64,000 nt of DNA from contig NPFB01000029.1 in NCBI GenBank assembly GCA_014084085.1, forward strand, positions 62,001 through 126,000. The letters run 5' to 3'. The stretch's first letter is position 1; each line of letters starts with the position of its first letter. The notes below the pieces were generated by a model. That model saw only the letters and a program-made list of their open reading frames with translations, was not told the origin of the DNA and did not search any database. The position numbers and the translations under genes are program-made. This document shows positions 10,154 through 20,203 of this stretch, piece by piece. This DNA comes from Hondaea fermentalgiana. Taxonomy: Eukaryota; Sar; Bigyra; Thraustochytrida; Thraustochytriidae.

Positions 10154-12385
10154 ATGGACAAATACGAGGTGGTAAGACACATTGGGCAAGGCGCCTTTGG
10201 CGAGGTGACCGAGTGCATTGAGCGCGTCTCCGGCGACCGCGTGGCCGTCAAGGTCATCTCGAACCGTAGATATGATACCTGGGACGAATGCCTCAAGCTC
10301 CGAGAAGTTCGCGCGTTACGTGCGCTCAAGTCCAACCACAAGAACATCGTAGTGCTGCGGCAGATCGTGCGAGAAAACAAAAAGCTGTACCTTGTCTTCG
10401 ACTACCATCCTCGTAACCTGCACGCACGCATCCAAGAGGTTCGCCAGCGCGGCGGTTGCTTTGGCCTCGACCTTATTGCGCGATGGACATACCAACTTGT
10501 CTCTGCTCTCGCCTATATGCACAGATACGGTTTCTTCCATCGCGACATCAAGCCTGAAAACCTTCTCTTGGATAGTGACGACGGCATCCAAGTCTGTGAT
10601 TTTGGACTGGCGCGGGATGTGCGCTCGAGACCGCCATTCACCTCTTACGTGTCAACCAAATGGTACCGAGCTCCGGAACTTGTGCTGCGCGCGACAATGT
10701 ACAACTCACCGGTTGATATTTGGGCTGCGGCATGCGTCGCAGCAGAGTGTCTGACCCTTAAGCCGCTCTTTCCAGCTCAGGATAAAGTCGAGCACATGCT
10801 CATGATTACAAGTCGCGTCGGGCCCGTGACCTCCAAGTCGTGGCCTCAGGGAAGCGCAATGCTCCTGAAGCAACACCTGCAACTACCTCCAAGCAAAGCT
10901 TCTGCGCCCTTGTCCGCACACCTTGTCTCTGAGTTCGAAAAACTCGAGTCTGCAGAGGCAGTAGCCAGCCCAGCGCTGCGTCATTGCGTCAGTCTCATTG
11001 TAGACATGCTGCAGCTGGACCCACATGCCCGACCGTCAGCGCCGCAATGCTTGGCGCATCCTTTTCTCAAGGAATGCAATGAACGCGTGCAAACCTTGCG
11101 CGATGGCCTGCAACACGACGCAGAACCAGACAATTTCAAGGTGGACACAACCAATTCGCCCAGTGGGCTACAGCGCCAAGCTAAGAAAGAGTCCAAAGTT
11201 ACGTCTAAAAATGTGACGCGTGCAAAGTCCCCTCGTCGCAACATTTGCAGACGTGACAGCGAGCTTAAAATTCTGACGCAAGAAATTGACGAGTTGACGC
11301 GGGAGATTCAAGACATTTCCACGAGTCCTGACGGAGCCAGCAGCGGCAAGGCCACAGCAAGTCAAGCGTTGCTGCCTAGTTCTTCCGTTCTCGACACCTC
11401 ACAGCTGGGGGAATTTGCAGGATCAGCCTCGAGTGATGGAAATGGCGACGACAGCGAGGAAACGAGCTGCACCGACACAGACTCGGAAGGGCTTCCTCCC
11501 TCTCCCATGCGCACAGGCGTAGCTGCGCCGCCTCGTATTCCTTTTGGCAGGACCTCGAGTATGGAGCGACGTAGAGTTGTTTCTGCTTACCTGCAGACGC
11601 TTGATGACGACGACGACGATGACGACGATGGCGATGACGACGATAATGACGAAGGCGACAGTGGGAGCGATAGCACCAGCGAAAAAGCGGAAAGCGACGA
11701 TATTTCGCGCAGGCTTGCTGCACCTCCCACCACCAAGTGGAGTCTTGATCGTGACTGTAGTCAAAAGGTCCAAGAGACCTTGGCGGCGGAAGATGCGGAC
11801 GCTGGACAACAAGGCGCAAGACGAGCTGAATCGGCAAGAGATATGCGAGGGGCGCGGTCCTTTCGTGTGCAGGCGCTTCAGCAGGACATCATCGCGGCCG
11901 AGGAGATACCTGTAAAGGCCTATTCGGCGCGAGAAAGGGTCACCAGCGTGGAGGGACCAACCTCGCCCGTTTCTTTTGCGGATCAACAGCAGCAGCAGCA
12001 GCAGCAAGACGCGATTGAGATTTGCAGCATTGGGTCTGAGTTCTCGCCATTGCAGCAAATGGACGACAGTGAGCGCGAGGCTAATGAGAGCACTGAACAC
12101 GCAGAACAGCCAGCCGAGCAACAACAGGTTTGTCGTCGTGAGTGTGAAGACGATCTGAGCATGCTTATTGAGGGCAAGAGGCCTGATGAGCGTATCGAGT
12201 CAAAGTTTAGTGAAAGCGGCACGAATGGTACTGGGCTTTCAAGTCTCGAGAGCCCTCTTGCGCCGACTTGTGCGAGCAAACGTTGCCGGCAAGCCATCGA
12301 GCAACTGCGAAGGCAGGTTCGTGAGCGCGATGCAATCATTGCTCGTCTGCAAGAGCAGCTGGCAAACGGGCATAACCCCGTATGA
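10154..12385 (+). CDS. MAK/ICK (RCK)-like CMGC protein kinase with long acidic tail
   Basis: The 743-residue protein starts with a full kinase domain (about 1-300): glycine loop GQGAFGEV, Lys33 in VAVKV, HRDIKPEN with Asp131, DFG with Asp149, and STKWYRAPE after the activation loop. The activation loop has TSY at 163-165 where MAPK and MAK-type kinases carry TEY or TDY. The overall shape is closest to the RCK group (MAK, ICK, MOK, LF4), whose known members act at cilia and flagella and control their length. The tail (~300-743) is disordered, with a long Asp run (about 485-505), a Gln run and a short terminal coiled coil. The start has A at -3 and G at +4; the open frame begins earlier only because no stop intervenes. 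Confidence 0.85.
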   Translation: MDKYEVVRHIGQGAFGEVTECIERVSGDRVAVKVISNRRYDTWDECLKLREVRALRALKSNHKNIVVLRQIVRENKKLYLVFDYHPRNLHARIQEVRQRGGCFGLDLIARWTYQLVSALAYMHRYGFFHRDIKPENLLLDSDDGIQVCDFGLARDVRSRPPFTSYVSTKWYRAPELVLRATMYNSPVDIWAAACVAAECLTLKPLFPAQDKVEHMLMITSRVGPVTSKSWPQGSAMLLKQHLQLPPSKASAPLSAHLVSEFEKLESAEAVASPALRHCVSLIVDMLQLDPHARPSAPQCLAHPFLKECNERVQTLRDGLQHDAEPDNFKVDTTNSPSGLQRQAKKESKVTSKNVTRAKSPRRNICRRDSELKILTQEIDELTREIQDISTSPDGASSGKATASQALLPSSSVLDTSQLGEFAGSASSDGNGDDSEETSCTDTDSEGLPPSPMRTGVAAPPRIPFGRTSSMERRRVVSAYLQTLDDDDDDDDDGDDDDNDEGDSGSDSTSEKAESDDISRRLAAPPTTKWSLDRDCSQKVQETLAAEDADAGQQGARRAESARDMRGARSFRVQALQQDIIAAEEIPVKAYSARERVTSVEGPTSPVSFADQQQQQQQQDAIEICSIGSEFSPLQQMDDSEREANESTEHAEQPAEQQQVCRRECEDDLSMLIEGKRPDERIESKFSESGTNGTGLSSLESPLAPTCASKRCRQAIEQLRRQVRERDAIIARLQEQLANGHNPV

Positions 12386-12905
12386 GAAAATCTAAGTTTA
12401 ACCCCCCCCCCCCCCCCCCCCCCCCCAACCTTTCCAGAAAAGTAATAATGATTGATCTCTCTTGTCAGCTATGCGAATGTGTATGCAAAAACTTGGTGAT
12501 TGAAGAATATGAAAACCATTGACCTTTTACCTTTGCTTGTAGGCCCAGCTAGGTGAGACGCTCGTGACTGCGATCGGATGCCTCGCTCTTTGATGAGAGT
12601 CGAATAGACTAATAAAAACAAACCCGATCACGATTCTTCACTTGTCTCACTTTAGCTCCCCTTGCCTCGAGTTGCTTTGTAGTGTGTACGCATTCAATGC
12701 GTCTCCAAAAACCGTTTTCTCTTTGAGCCCCCCGGCCGTCGGCGGCGGCAGTCGGCAGCGACAAAGAGGACGGCGCAAGGCTTGCGCCCACGGGAAGGCC
12801 AGCCTCCCACCCCTCGGTGTCCGTGTACGACAACGTCAAAGCCGTGCGCGCGAGACGAGGTCCGTGTCTTGACAGCCTAGAGGCCGTCTCGACTCGTTTC
12901 GCAGC
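12386..12905. other. Intergenic region with poly-C tract
   Basis: No convincing gene. It holds the kinase 3' untranslated region, AT-richer, with a 25-base C run just after the stop and an ataaaa near 12610 that could act in polyadenylation. From about 12720 it turns GC-rich, probably the promoter of the next gene. Confidence 0.5.
12402..12426. repeat. Poly-C tract (25 bases)
   Basis: Twenty-five consecutive C begin 16 bp after the kinase stop codon. The recorded length may be inexact, since long homopolymers are often misread. Confidence 0.9.
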
Positions 12906-14216
12906 ATGACGCGGGTTTCATCTGCACGTCGTGCGGCTCCCGAGGAGCAAAAGGACACGACGACAACGACAACGACGGCAACGACGACGACGGAGACGAC
13001 GACGCGACCGCGCCCGCAAATCAAGATGAAGGCGAGATGGCTCGACTCGAGACGCGTGGACGACAAGGAAATTGAACGGTCTCTCTTGCCAATTCCAGAG
13101 CCCGTGCATCGACTGCCTGCAGGACGCATTGGAATGTCACTTCGTGCGCGGCGACGAGCCTCCCCAGAAACGCTGCGCGAGACGTGCTGGTTTTACGAGG
13201 AAAAGTGCGCCGGCAAGTACGACTGCAAGAGTCTAGCGGCGCGTTACCTCTTCGAATTAGCGAGAGAAGTTCAGGAACAGGCCGACGATCTTGAGCGTCT
13301 GCACGCACAACAAGAGGACCGCACCAATTATCTTGAGGCTTGCATGCGCGAATGGGACGAAACATTTGGCCCAGTACGGAGTCTTGACAAGTCCTTCGTC
13401 AAGGAAGCCGAACAACTTCGTGTGGTCGATGGCGCGCGCATGCTTGCGAGCTCAATTGGAACGAGGGAGGGCCTCGGCAAACAGCTCGACAGCTTGCAGA
13501 TTGTATCACCAGCGCGTCTCAAGGCGCTCATCGACGAGTACGTAGAAAAGGTGTGTCGTCTTGACGCAGAGCTGAAAACACAGCGTTCCAAGTACGCGGA
13601 GCGAGAGCGCAAGTTCGCCGCAGAAATGGCGGACTACGCGCGTGTTGTGCGCAGCCAGGCCTCTGCAGAACTCGAGCGGCTCTCATCATCCCATCGCGCT
13701 GAAGTAACGCGCCTCGAGAGCAATCATCACAAGGAAGTCTCGAAGCTCGAGGCGGCGCTCAAGGTGCATGACCGGTCGCACGGAGGATTGCATCGGCGAG
13801 TGCGCGACTTGGAGGCCGCCGTCGAAGCGGCAAAACACGAGACCGAGGCGCAGCAAAAGCAAAAGCTCAAGGCAATCGACGACCTACGAGAGCATAAAAA
13901 GCTCGCTGACAATGAATGGGCGGGACTTTACGCCAAGGCACGCACGGCAGCCGAGCATGAGCATGCGAAAAAAATGGAGCAGCTGCGACAGCGAGCGCAG
14001 TCGATGCAACGTCAGATTGACGAAACTCGCGCTCGGGGTGAGCGCCGGTTGGCCGTCTATGAGAGGGACGTGGTCAAACCTCTGGAGGCCAAACTCCTGA
14101 CGCAGGAAAAAACATCTGAGGCCTTGCGCACCGAGAATGCGTACTTGCGGACGCGCGTGAAAGAGCTCAACCGTTTGATGGCCGCGTTCCGAGTCGCAGT
14201 GCAAGATGATTCATAA
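12906..14216 (+). CDS. Coiled-coil protein, function unknown
   Basis: The 436-residue protein begins with a basic segment and a Thr run (about 17-33), then a stretch of ~100 residues with conserved-looking Trp and Cys (CWFYEEKCAGKYDCKSL). From about residue 110 to the end it is almost entirely alpha-helical coiled coil, rich in Glu, Lys, Arg, Ala and Leu. There are no membrane segments and no catalytic motif. I do not recognise the family. Neighbours are a MAK/ICK-like kinase upstream and an outer-arm docking protein downstream on the other strand, so a flagellar or basal-body role is a reasonable guess. The start is an ATG with C at -1 and A-rich context. Confidence 0.75.
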   Translation: MTRVSSARRAAPEEQKDTTTTTTTATTTTETTTRPRPQIKMKARWLDSRRVDDKEIERSLLPIPEPVHRLPAGRIGMSLRARRRASPETLRETCWFYEEKCAGKYDCKSLAARYLFELAREVQEQADDLERLHAQQEDRTNYLEACMREWDETFGPVRSLDKSFVKEAEQLRVVDGARMLASSIGTREGLGKQLDSLQIVSPARLKALIDEYVEKVCRLDAELKTQRSKYAERERKFAAEMADYARVVRSQASAELERLSSSHRAEVTRLESNHHKEVSKLEAALKVHDRSHGGLHRRVRDLEAAVEAAKHETEAQQKQKLKAIDDLREHKKLADNEWAGLYAKARTAAEHEHAKKMEQLRQRAQSMQRQIDETRARGERRLAVYERDVVKPLEAKLLTQEKTSEALRTENAYLRTRVKELNRLMAAFRVAVQDDS

Positions 14217-14436
14217 TCAAGGTTTCCCTGTTCTGTAGAGACAAAAGTGCAAAGGATGCGGGTTCATTGCACGGCCCAAAAAATTCAATGAAAATGTGTT
14301 CAAAATAGACAAAGAGCCCCGAGAACAGATTGAACTCACCGAGGCATATAAAGAATCTCTTGGGGTGCTGCAATGGTGAACTCGCGCAGCAATTTTCTAC
14401 AGAATAACTGAAAACATGAATAAGGTTTGATCACTT

Positions 14437-16518
14437 CTAAGGAGTTGAGGCCTTGGGTTTCGCAGTATCCACAAGCGGAAAATTCTGCTGAATAATTCGA
14501 CGCAAGTCGTCGACTGACTGGATGGAGAGTCTGGGACGAGACTCAAGAGGTGATGCAGGACCACCAAAGTCCTGCTCGTGAAAGCCAGAAGCTCTCGTCT
14601 CTGTCCTTGCCAGAGTGTCCGCTTCGTCGTCAGCTGGGTCCTCTAGCAGTCTGATGTGCGCCGTGAAAAGCTCTTGAATCTTTACGCTGGAAAGCGGCTG
14701 TACACTCGGGATCAGCGCCCTGGTACTTCGGTGTGGCGAGGTCGGGCCGATTCGAATCTTGCCTGCTCGGAAGGTGGCTTGTCGGACAAGTGCAGGGCTC
14801 GGCGTTGTGATCTGCCCGCGAGCTGGCATGCCGCGAAAAGTGCCCAACCGGATGCTCTGCTGGAGCAATTGCGTGAGCTGGAGCGCCTTAAGCTCAACCT
14901 GGCCAAGAACATGCATGACATGATCATCGCAGACCGTGCCGTCGATAAGTCCAATGTGACCGCCGAGTGTGGTGTTGAAACGCGTCATGATGCGTTCGAC
15001 CGTCACAAATGTGAGCTCGCGCGACTTTTCTCGGTCCTGGATGGAATCGTTGAGACGGAGATTTTGTTGGCGAAGCGTTTCGAGCCGCCTTTGCAGCTCT
15101 CGACGAATTCGTTCCTTATTCTGGTCCTCTTTGCCCTGCTGGCTCGTGAGGCGACCCATTTCGTCGCGAAGGTTTGCGATCTCAGTTTCAAGTTGAAAGT
15201 TTTCGTCCTGAATCCCTTGAATATAGCTGAGCAGAGAAAACGCATCGTCATAATCATCAACGTAGTTCTCGACGACTTCGCTGAGCGTCATTGGTTTGTC
15301 GGAGCGTGCTGGAACCTCTGCAAGAATTTTCTCAAAGGCCTCTTCGTAATTGAGAAGCGTGAGTTGATGCGTGGCATCGATCTCGTGCGATTTCTTCTCG
15401 ATCTTTACAGTGAGCGACTGAAGACGCGCCTTGAGCTTGGCCTCTTCCTCGGGGTCAAGACGTCCTCTACCAAGTTGCTCCCGAATTTGATGGGCACGAC
15501 GTTTGAGCGAGGCCGTTTGCATTTCTGTCTGGATGACCTCTTGCTTGCGGACAATGCCTTCGAGACGATCAAGTTCGCTGTTCGCTTTTTCCTTTGCAAT
15601 GCTTTCCTCGCGTTCGACGCGCTTGAGGTCCTTCTCCGCACGGATCCGGTTCGTGATGAGCTCATTGGAAGATCGGAGGAGGTTTGCCATTTCCTTTTGC
15701 TTTTGCTCAAAGTCAGCGCGCAGCTTGCATTGAATGCTCTCAAATGCCATTCGTTCCTTGCGTCGCTCGTTGATTGAGGCCTTGAGGGCGTTGTTTTCCA
15801 CATTGATGTCATTGCGACGTAGATGCAATCTCTCGAGTTTTGTATTGAGGATTTTAGTGCGTTTGGCTGCTTTAAGCTTTTGATCAAGCGTGGCGCGCAC
15901 GCCGCCTACGTTCCGCATGCGCTTCTTCTCCTCGATGATGCGCTGCTGAATCATTTGCTCTTTGAGTCCGAGGCTTTCAAGTCGTCCTCGAAGAATTTCT
16001 GTTTTGCGAAGACACCTTTCGACATTCTCTTGCATTTGTTGACGTTCCAAGAGTGGATCCTTTGGCGGACTCTCATCCTCGTTGGGATTGTTGTTGTTAC
16101 TGCTGTTGCTGTTTTTGTTTCGTCGCTTCGAGGTGGATCCGCGTCGGCGGCCTCCCGATACGATGGAGTTGCGCTGGTCATTGAGGGCTTTCTGCTTTTG
16201 TTCTGCCGCAGCAAGAATGGCCTGCATGACCTCATCCTCGATACCAAGTAGAGAAGCCTTTTTGTCTTTGCGCTTCTTTAGCTTTTTCTTCTTTTTCTTT
16301 ATTAGCTTTTTCACGTGCGTTCCCATCTTTGGCGAATCCGTATCACCATCATATGCAGTCTCTTGCTTCGGAGTTGGCGACGCTTTTGTTGCCCTCAATC
16401 GTTTCTTGCGTTTTGTACGAGCCTCGCCGCAGCGTGCCTCGCGGGCGTACTCATTATCTTCTCGCTCGTCGCGAACAATCTCTCCTTCGCAAAGATCGAG
16501 CGCGTCGCCGTCGTCCAT
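14437..16518 (-). CDS. ODAD1/CCDC114-like outer dynein arm docking protein
   Basis: The 693-residue protein has a charged N-terminus with a very basic Lys run (about 68-88) and an Asn-rich segment. Long coiled coils follow from about 155 to 530. The stretch around residues 215-335 (KILNTKLERLHLRRNDINVE, then LKASINERRKERMAFESI) has the pattern of the ODA1/CCDC63/CCDC114 family: paired short helices, a conserved Leu-Arg-x-x-Arg region and a following NELI/EE segment. Family members anchor outer dynein arms to axonemal doublet microtubules. A disordered tail of ~160 residues ends the protein. It is convergent with the coiled-coil gene upstream, with ~220 bp between the stops. Homology was judged by eye and should be confirmed by a profile. 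Confidence 0.75.
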   Translation of the reverse strand: MDDGDALDLCEGEIVRDEREDNEYAREARCGEARTKRKKRLRATKASPTPKQETAYDGDTDSPKMGTHVKKLIKKKKKKLKKRKDKKASLLGIEDEVMQAILAAAEQKQKALNDQRNSIVSGGRRRGSTSKRRNKNSNSSNNNNPNEDESPPKDPLLERQQMQENVERCLRKTEILRGRLESLGLKEQMIQQRIIEEKKRMRNVGGVRATLDQKLKAAKRTKILNTKLERLHLRRNDINVENNALKASINERRKERMAFESIQCKLRADFEQKQKEMANLLRSSNELITNRIRAEKDLKRVEREESIAKEKANSELDRLEGIVRKQEVIQTEMQTASLKRRAHQIREQLGRGRLDPEEEAKLKARLQSLTVKIEKKSHEIDATHQLTLLNYEEAFEKILAEVPARSDKPMTLSEVVENYVDDYDDAFSLLSYIQGIQDENFQLETEIANLRDEMGRLTSQQGKEDQNKERIRRELQRRLETLRQQNLRLNDSIQDREKSRELTFVTVERIMTRFNTTLGGHIGLIDGTVCDDHVMHVLGQVELKALQLTQLLQQSIRLGTFRGMPARGQITTPSPALVRQATFRAGKIRIGPTSPHRSTRALIPSVQPLSSVKIQELFTAHIRLLEDPADDEADTLARTETRASGFHEQDFGGPASPLESRPRLSIQSVDDLRRIIQQNFPLVDTAKPKASTP

Positions 16519-17055
16519 GTTTCACGCGCCTTGAATTCTTGCAATTCACGATTGAACGCCAAAATCGCCAGCAGCACGCTACGACATTAACTAAATATCT
16601 TTATGTTCGGTCCGTCGCACTCTACTTTCTTTTCTCTCGCGGAACCTCGCTGCCTGCTGTATACACGATTCATGGGTGAGACAGAAGACGCGTCGCCAAG
16701 CTCGGCGCGGCGCGGGGGCCTCGTTCTCATGGGTACGCAGGAAGCTTTGTGCGCGTACACGGTGTGCGAGGACGTAACGGACTTGGCCATATTTTGACCA
16801 TCATACACGGTAAGAGGGGGATAGAAAGGTAAATACGCCAAGATTCGCTTTGTGACTGATGTGAGTCGTCACTCGACATGTTATGCATTGCAAGTGATTG
16901 CACTGCATCGCCACCGCTTTACTTTTGGTGGCATACCGCAACCACAAGCGTCTCCGCGAGGCCAAGGCTGGGGCCAAGGCCAAGCGAGCAGCGGGTGTCG
17001 CGGAAAGGTAGGAGAAGGGGCGCGCTGGCGCGGCGAGAAGGCGTGCACACGAGAG
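16519..17055. promoter_or_regulatory. Divergent promoter region, docking protein / MgtC gene
   Basis: A 537-bp region between two divergent starts. The frame of the MgtC gene is open back to an ATG at 16852, which would add 68 basic, low-complexity residues, but the later ATG begins more naturally. No separate gene is seen. Confidence 0.5.
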
Positions 17056-18328
17056 ATGCGGTTTCCCTCTGATGTCGAAAAGGACCACATCTTTGAGGCC
17101 GTCGTCCTCGTCGGGGCGCTGACGCTGGCGGTGCTAGCGCTCTTTGCGAATCCACTGTGCCGCGTCATGGTGGACGCCAAGACAGGCTGCGGCGTCTCGC
17201 TCGACGATGCAATGTACTACACGCTGGCACATCCGCGGTTCAATAATGAGACTGCCAAAGCAACTTGGCACAACCCCGGTTACATTGCAGATGAAGCCCG
17301 CCTCGAACGGCGGTGGTTTCTGCTAGGAATGACGCTCATGGAGGCAGACCTTGGACGTCGTATGTCAGTCGCGGTTTTTAGTGGCGCCATGATTGGATTC
17401 GAGCGGCGATCCGCAGACAGACCCGCGGGCATTCGTACCATGAGCCTTGCCTCCTTGGGAGCGTGCCTGTTTACAATTGGCGGGACCTGGGCCTTTACCA
17501 ATGGGTGGAATAACTGGGATGCTTCTCGCGTGAGCGCAGCTATTCCGAGGTGAGTGCGAGGTTGAAGTACATGTTTCTTCCCTTTCTTCTAAAAAAGGGG
17601 AGTTAAAAGGGGGAAATATGTTAGAGCGAGAGAGAGCGAGAGAGAAAAGATATTTGACGAGAAACTGACATGATCTGAGTGATGCGATCCGTCTTTGGTA
17701 CATAAACAGTGGTGTAGGCTTTCTTGGATCAGGCATTGTTTGGAAGGGCCAGACGGACCAGGGCCGTCATGCGGTGCGCGGACTCACGACTGCGGCAAGT
17801 GTATGGATTTCTGCGGCCACGGGACTAGCTGCAGGCGGCGGAATGTATTTTCCAAGTATTTTTGGCTCTCTTCTGTCGATACTCGTCCTGCGTTACGGAC
17901 CACGGCTGTATGGCCAGCCGGACTACAAGGATACAGATCATGAAGACGAAGATTGTCGCGACGCGAATGCTGAAGATGAGGATACGGATGCCGAGGTGGA
18001 TGCAGATGCTGACGTTGATGCTGATGCTAATGCGGAAAACCTCGAGGGTAGCGACCAAGTTGCTGATTTGGAGGAGCGTTTACAAATTGGGGATACTGCT
18101 TTAGATCCCTTGCTGCAGTCTGGGGAGTCTGCGCAGTATGGCACGGAGCCACGAGGGGGTCCGCGACGAACAGCATCATCAGCTACACCCCGTCGGGTGC
18201 GATCAGTGGCGCGAATGCCGTCGATGGGTCCCTCGCCAATGACGTCACCAAGGTCAAATTCGGCATCGAGCACTCAGCCCCGTCGGCGCCGATCGAGAAA
18301 CCACTCTGTATTAGATCCTTCAATTTGA
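17056..18328 (+). CDS. MgtC/SapB family membrane protein (two exons)
   Basis: Joining 17056-17549 with 17710-18328 gives 370 residues. Exon 1 has a membrane segment (about 12-32), then ERRSADRPAGIRTMSLASLG, a hallmark of MgtC/SapB. Exon 2 resumes with SGVGFLGSGIV and VRGLTTAASVW, further core motifs, so the splice restores a continuous family domain with about four to five membrane helices. The last ~130 residues are cytosolic-looking: an Asp/Glu/Ala-rich run (about 245-275) and a Ser/Pro/Arg-rich end. Bacterial MgtC acts in Mg homeostasis and modulates ATP synthase; function here is unknown. The family is mainly bacterial, so old gene transfer is possible, though the intron shows that the gene is established. 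Confidence 0.88.
17550..17709 (+). other. Intron in MgtC-like gene
   Basis: 160 bp, with gtgagt at the 5' end and cag at the 3' end (after ataaacag). The junction completes a Ser codon and links IP to SGVGFLG of the MgtC domain, which strongly supports it. Stops occur in the intron in the reading frame. Confidence 0.9.
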
Positions 18329-20133
18329 ATCTTCTTTGGCGCAATAGTTCAGCACAGAATTCTTTTTGACACAAAGAGATAGAAACTCTGTCACCTCGCT
18401 TTGGGTTTCCACTTGATCAGTCTTCTTTTTTTAAAAAAAAAACTCGTTGCTTTTCGAAGAAAGCATTGCCGTACAAAGTGCATGCTAGGACGATACTGCA
18501 AGCTCGTTCTTTCAAACTGGTCGGCAAGATTGTTTGCACTAAAGCAAGCTGATTTTTCGCCAAGTGATTGCGAAGCAAGAAATAGCGCAACATCCAACCA
18601 AAGTGGACAGAATAATCTCCTGAGAGACCAAACACGCTGCATCCGCATCAGAAGGCACTAGGCCTAGAAGGCATGAAGGAATTCTCGTTCCCAGAACCAC
18701 TTTGATAGTGATTTCCACCTGTCCACGCACGTGTGTGTATGCGCTCGCGATTGCGACTGAATTTGGCGCGAAACGGCATCCGGTGCCGATCGCGTCTTTA
18801 TTCAAGTGCAAGATCGTCAACCCCTATCGCTCGTTGACGAGCCTCGACTGGGGTTGACCGAAGTCTGGTCGGGAGGTCAGGTTCGGAGGCTGGGGCCCCA
18901 CACGCGACAAGGCTGCAACGGCCAGGGCAATACGTTTTTTGATACGGTGGAACGTAGGGCATCGCAGGCAGGAGCTGCAGCAAACTAGCCTCCAGCACTC
19001 GAGCCTCCCCGGCGTTGACCCGAGCGCTGACCCAAGCCCGATGAACAGTCGCTGACCGGGCCTCGACCGTTGCGCACGCGGCAGGAGACGGATGGACCCC
19101 CGGGGCGACGCCTGGGTGCGGCCGCAGCTGCCAGTGGGGGTTGCGGAATGCGGAGGGCATGCGGGAAATCTAAGAACCACAGTTTTGAGCGCGAGTGTTG
19201 CAGACTGTGAGTCGAGACCACTTAGGATCACCGGCCTCGCGGACTGCGACTCATTTCAGGCTTGGGACTTCGGAGCCTGGTTACTCGGGCCTGATCTCCT
19301 GGGCCCAGAGAGAGTGTCAATTGCGCTCGTTCGCTTTGCTGCACTGGGCGTTTCTGTCGAATCGCAAGAGAATGAGTTCGGCCTGGACTGTTTCTCGCAC
19401 GAGAAAAGGAAGCCGGCTTGCGCACGACGAACGACGCGATCATGGTCGATTGATCCAACGACGAACCAACGAAACTTTGATCCTCACTCGCGTCCTTGCT
19501 CGCTCGACTGCGACACGCGTCACGAGGCGCAAGTTTTAGAGCCGCGAGTAGCATGTAGTTCACGCGATCCGCGCCATCCCTGCCGGCTGCGCTGCAATTC
19601 AAACGCTCCGTCTCGCGTTCGAGCCTCCCACACCGCCACCATCGCTGTTGGACACCCTCGCAGCCTGCCGCGTGCGCCGTCCCGCACGGCCCCGCATCGC
19701 ACGATTGTCACCACCATTGAGCCCCGGTTCTGTCCCCACCGGCGGCCAACAATAACCCGGACGTACTCGTCTGGCCCGGGATCTGGCCGAGGCTGTTCTC
19801 GTGCGACGCGAATGATGTACGAGCTAGACTCGCTCGACGCAGTGGCGGAGAGCAGGTCGGCAATTAAGTACGTTAGGGGGCTCAAGCATTTTGTCGCCGG
19901 AGGCAACAACCGTGTCGGGGTCCTAGATGCAAGGACAATTCATTCCGCGGTTCGTACAGATTGATGGATACTTGCGCGACCGTTGGCATCGCGGGCGGGG
20001 CTGGGTGAGCAAAGCGAAGGCTGCGGTTCGCTCGAGCCGATCACCGAGCAGGGCGGAATGTAACGAACGCGATGTCTGTTGCAGTGGCTGTTGTGATTGA
20101 TGTGAGGTCGTGCTGGGACGCGGGACGCGTCCC

Positions 20134-20203
20134 AGGGTGATCGCCTCAGGGTGATCGCCTCAGGGTGATCGCCTCAGGGTGATCGCCTCAGGGTGATCAC
20201 CCC
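20134..20203. repeat. 14-bp tandem repeat, five copies
   Basis: agggtgatcgcctc is repeated four times exactly (20134-20189). A fifth copy (20190-20203) ends differently, giving a perfect 12-bp palindrome gggtgatcaccc at 20191-20202. Confidence 0.97.

Noticed and set aside
19092..19964. 290-codon open frame
   Set aside because: Composition is rich in Arg, Ser, Thr and Pro with no domain, and overlapping frames on the other strand are just as long. It looks like an open frame caused by GC bias.
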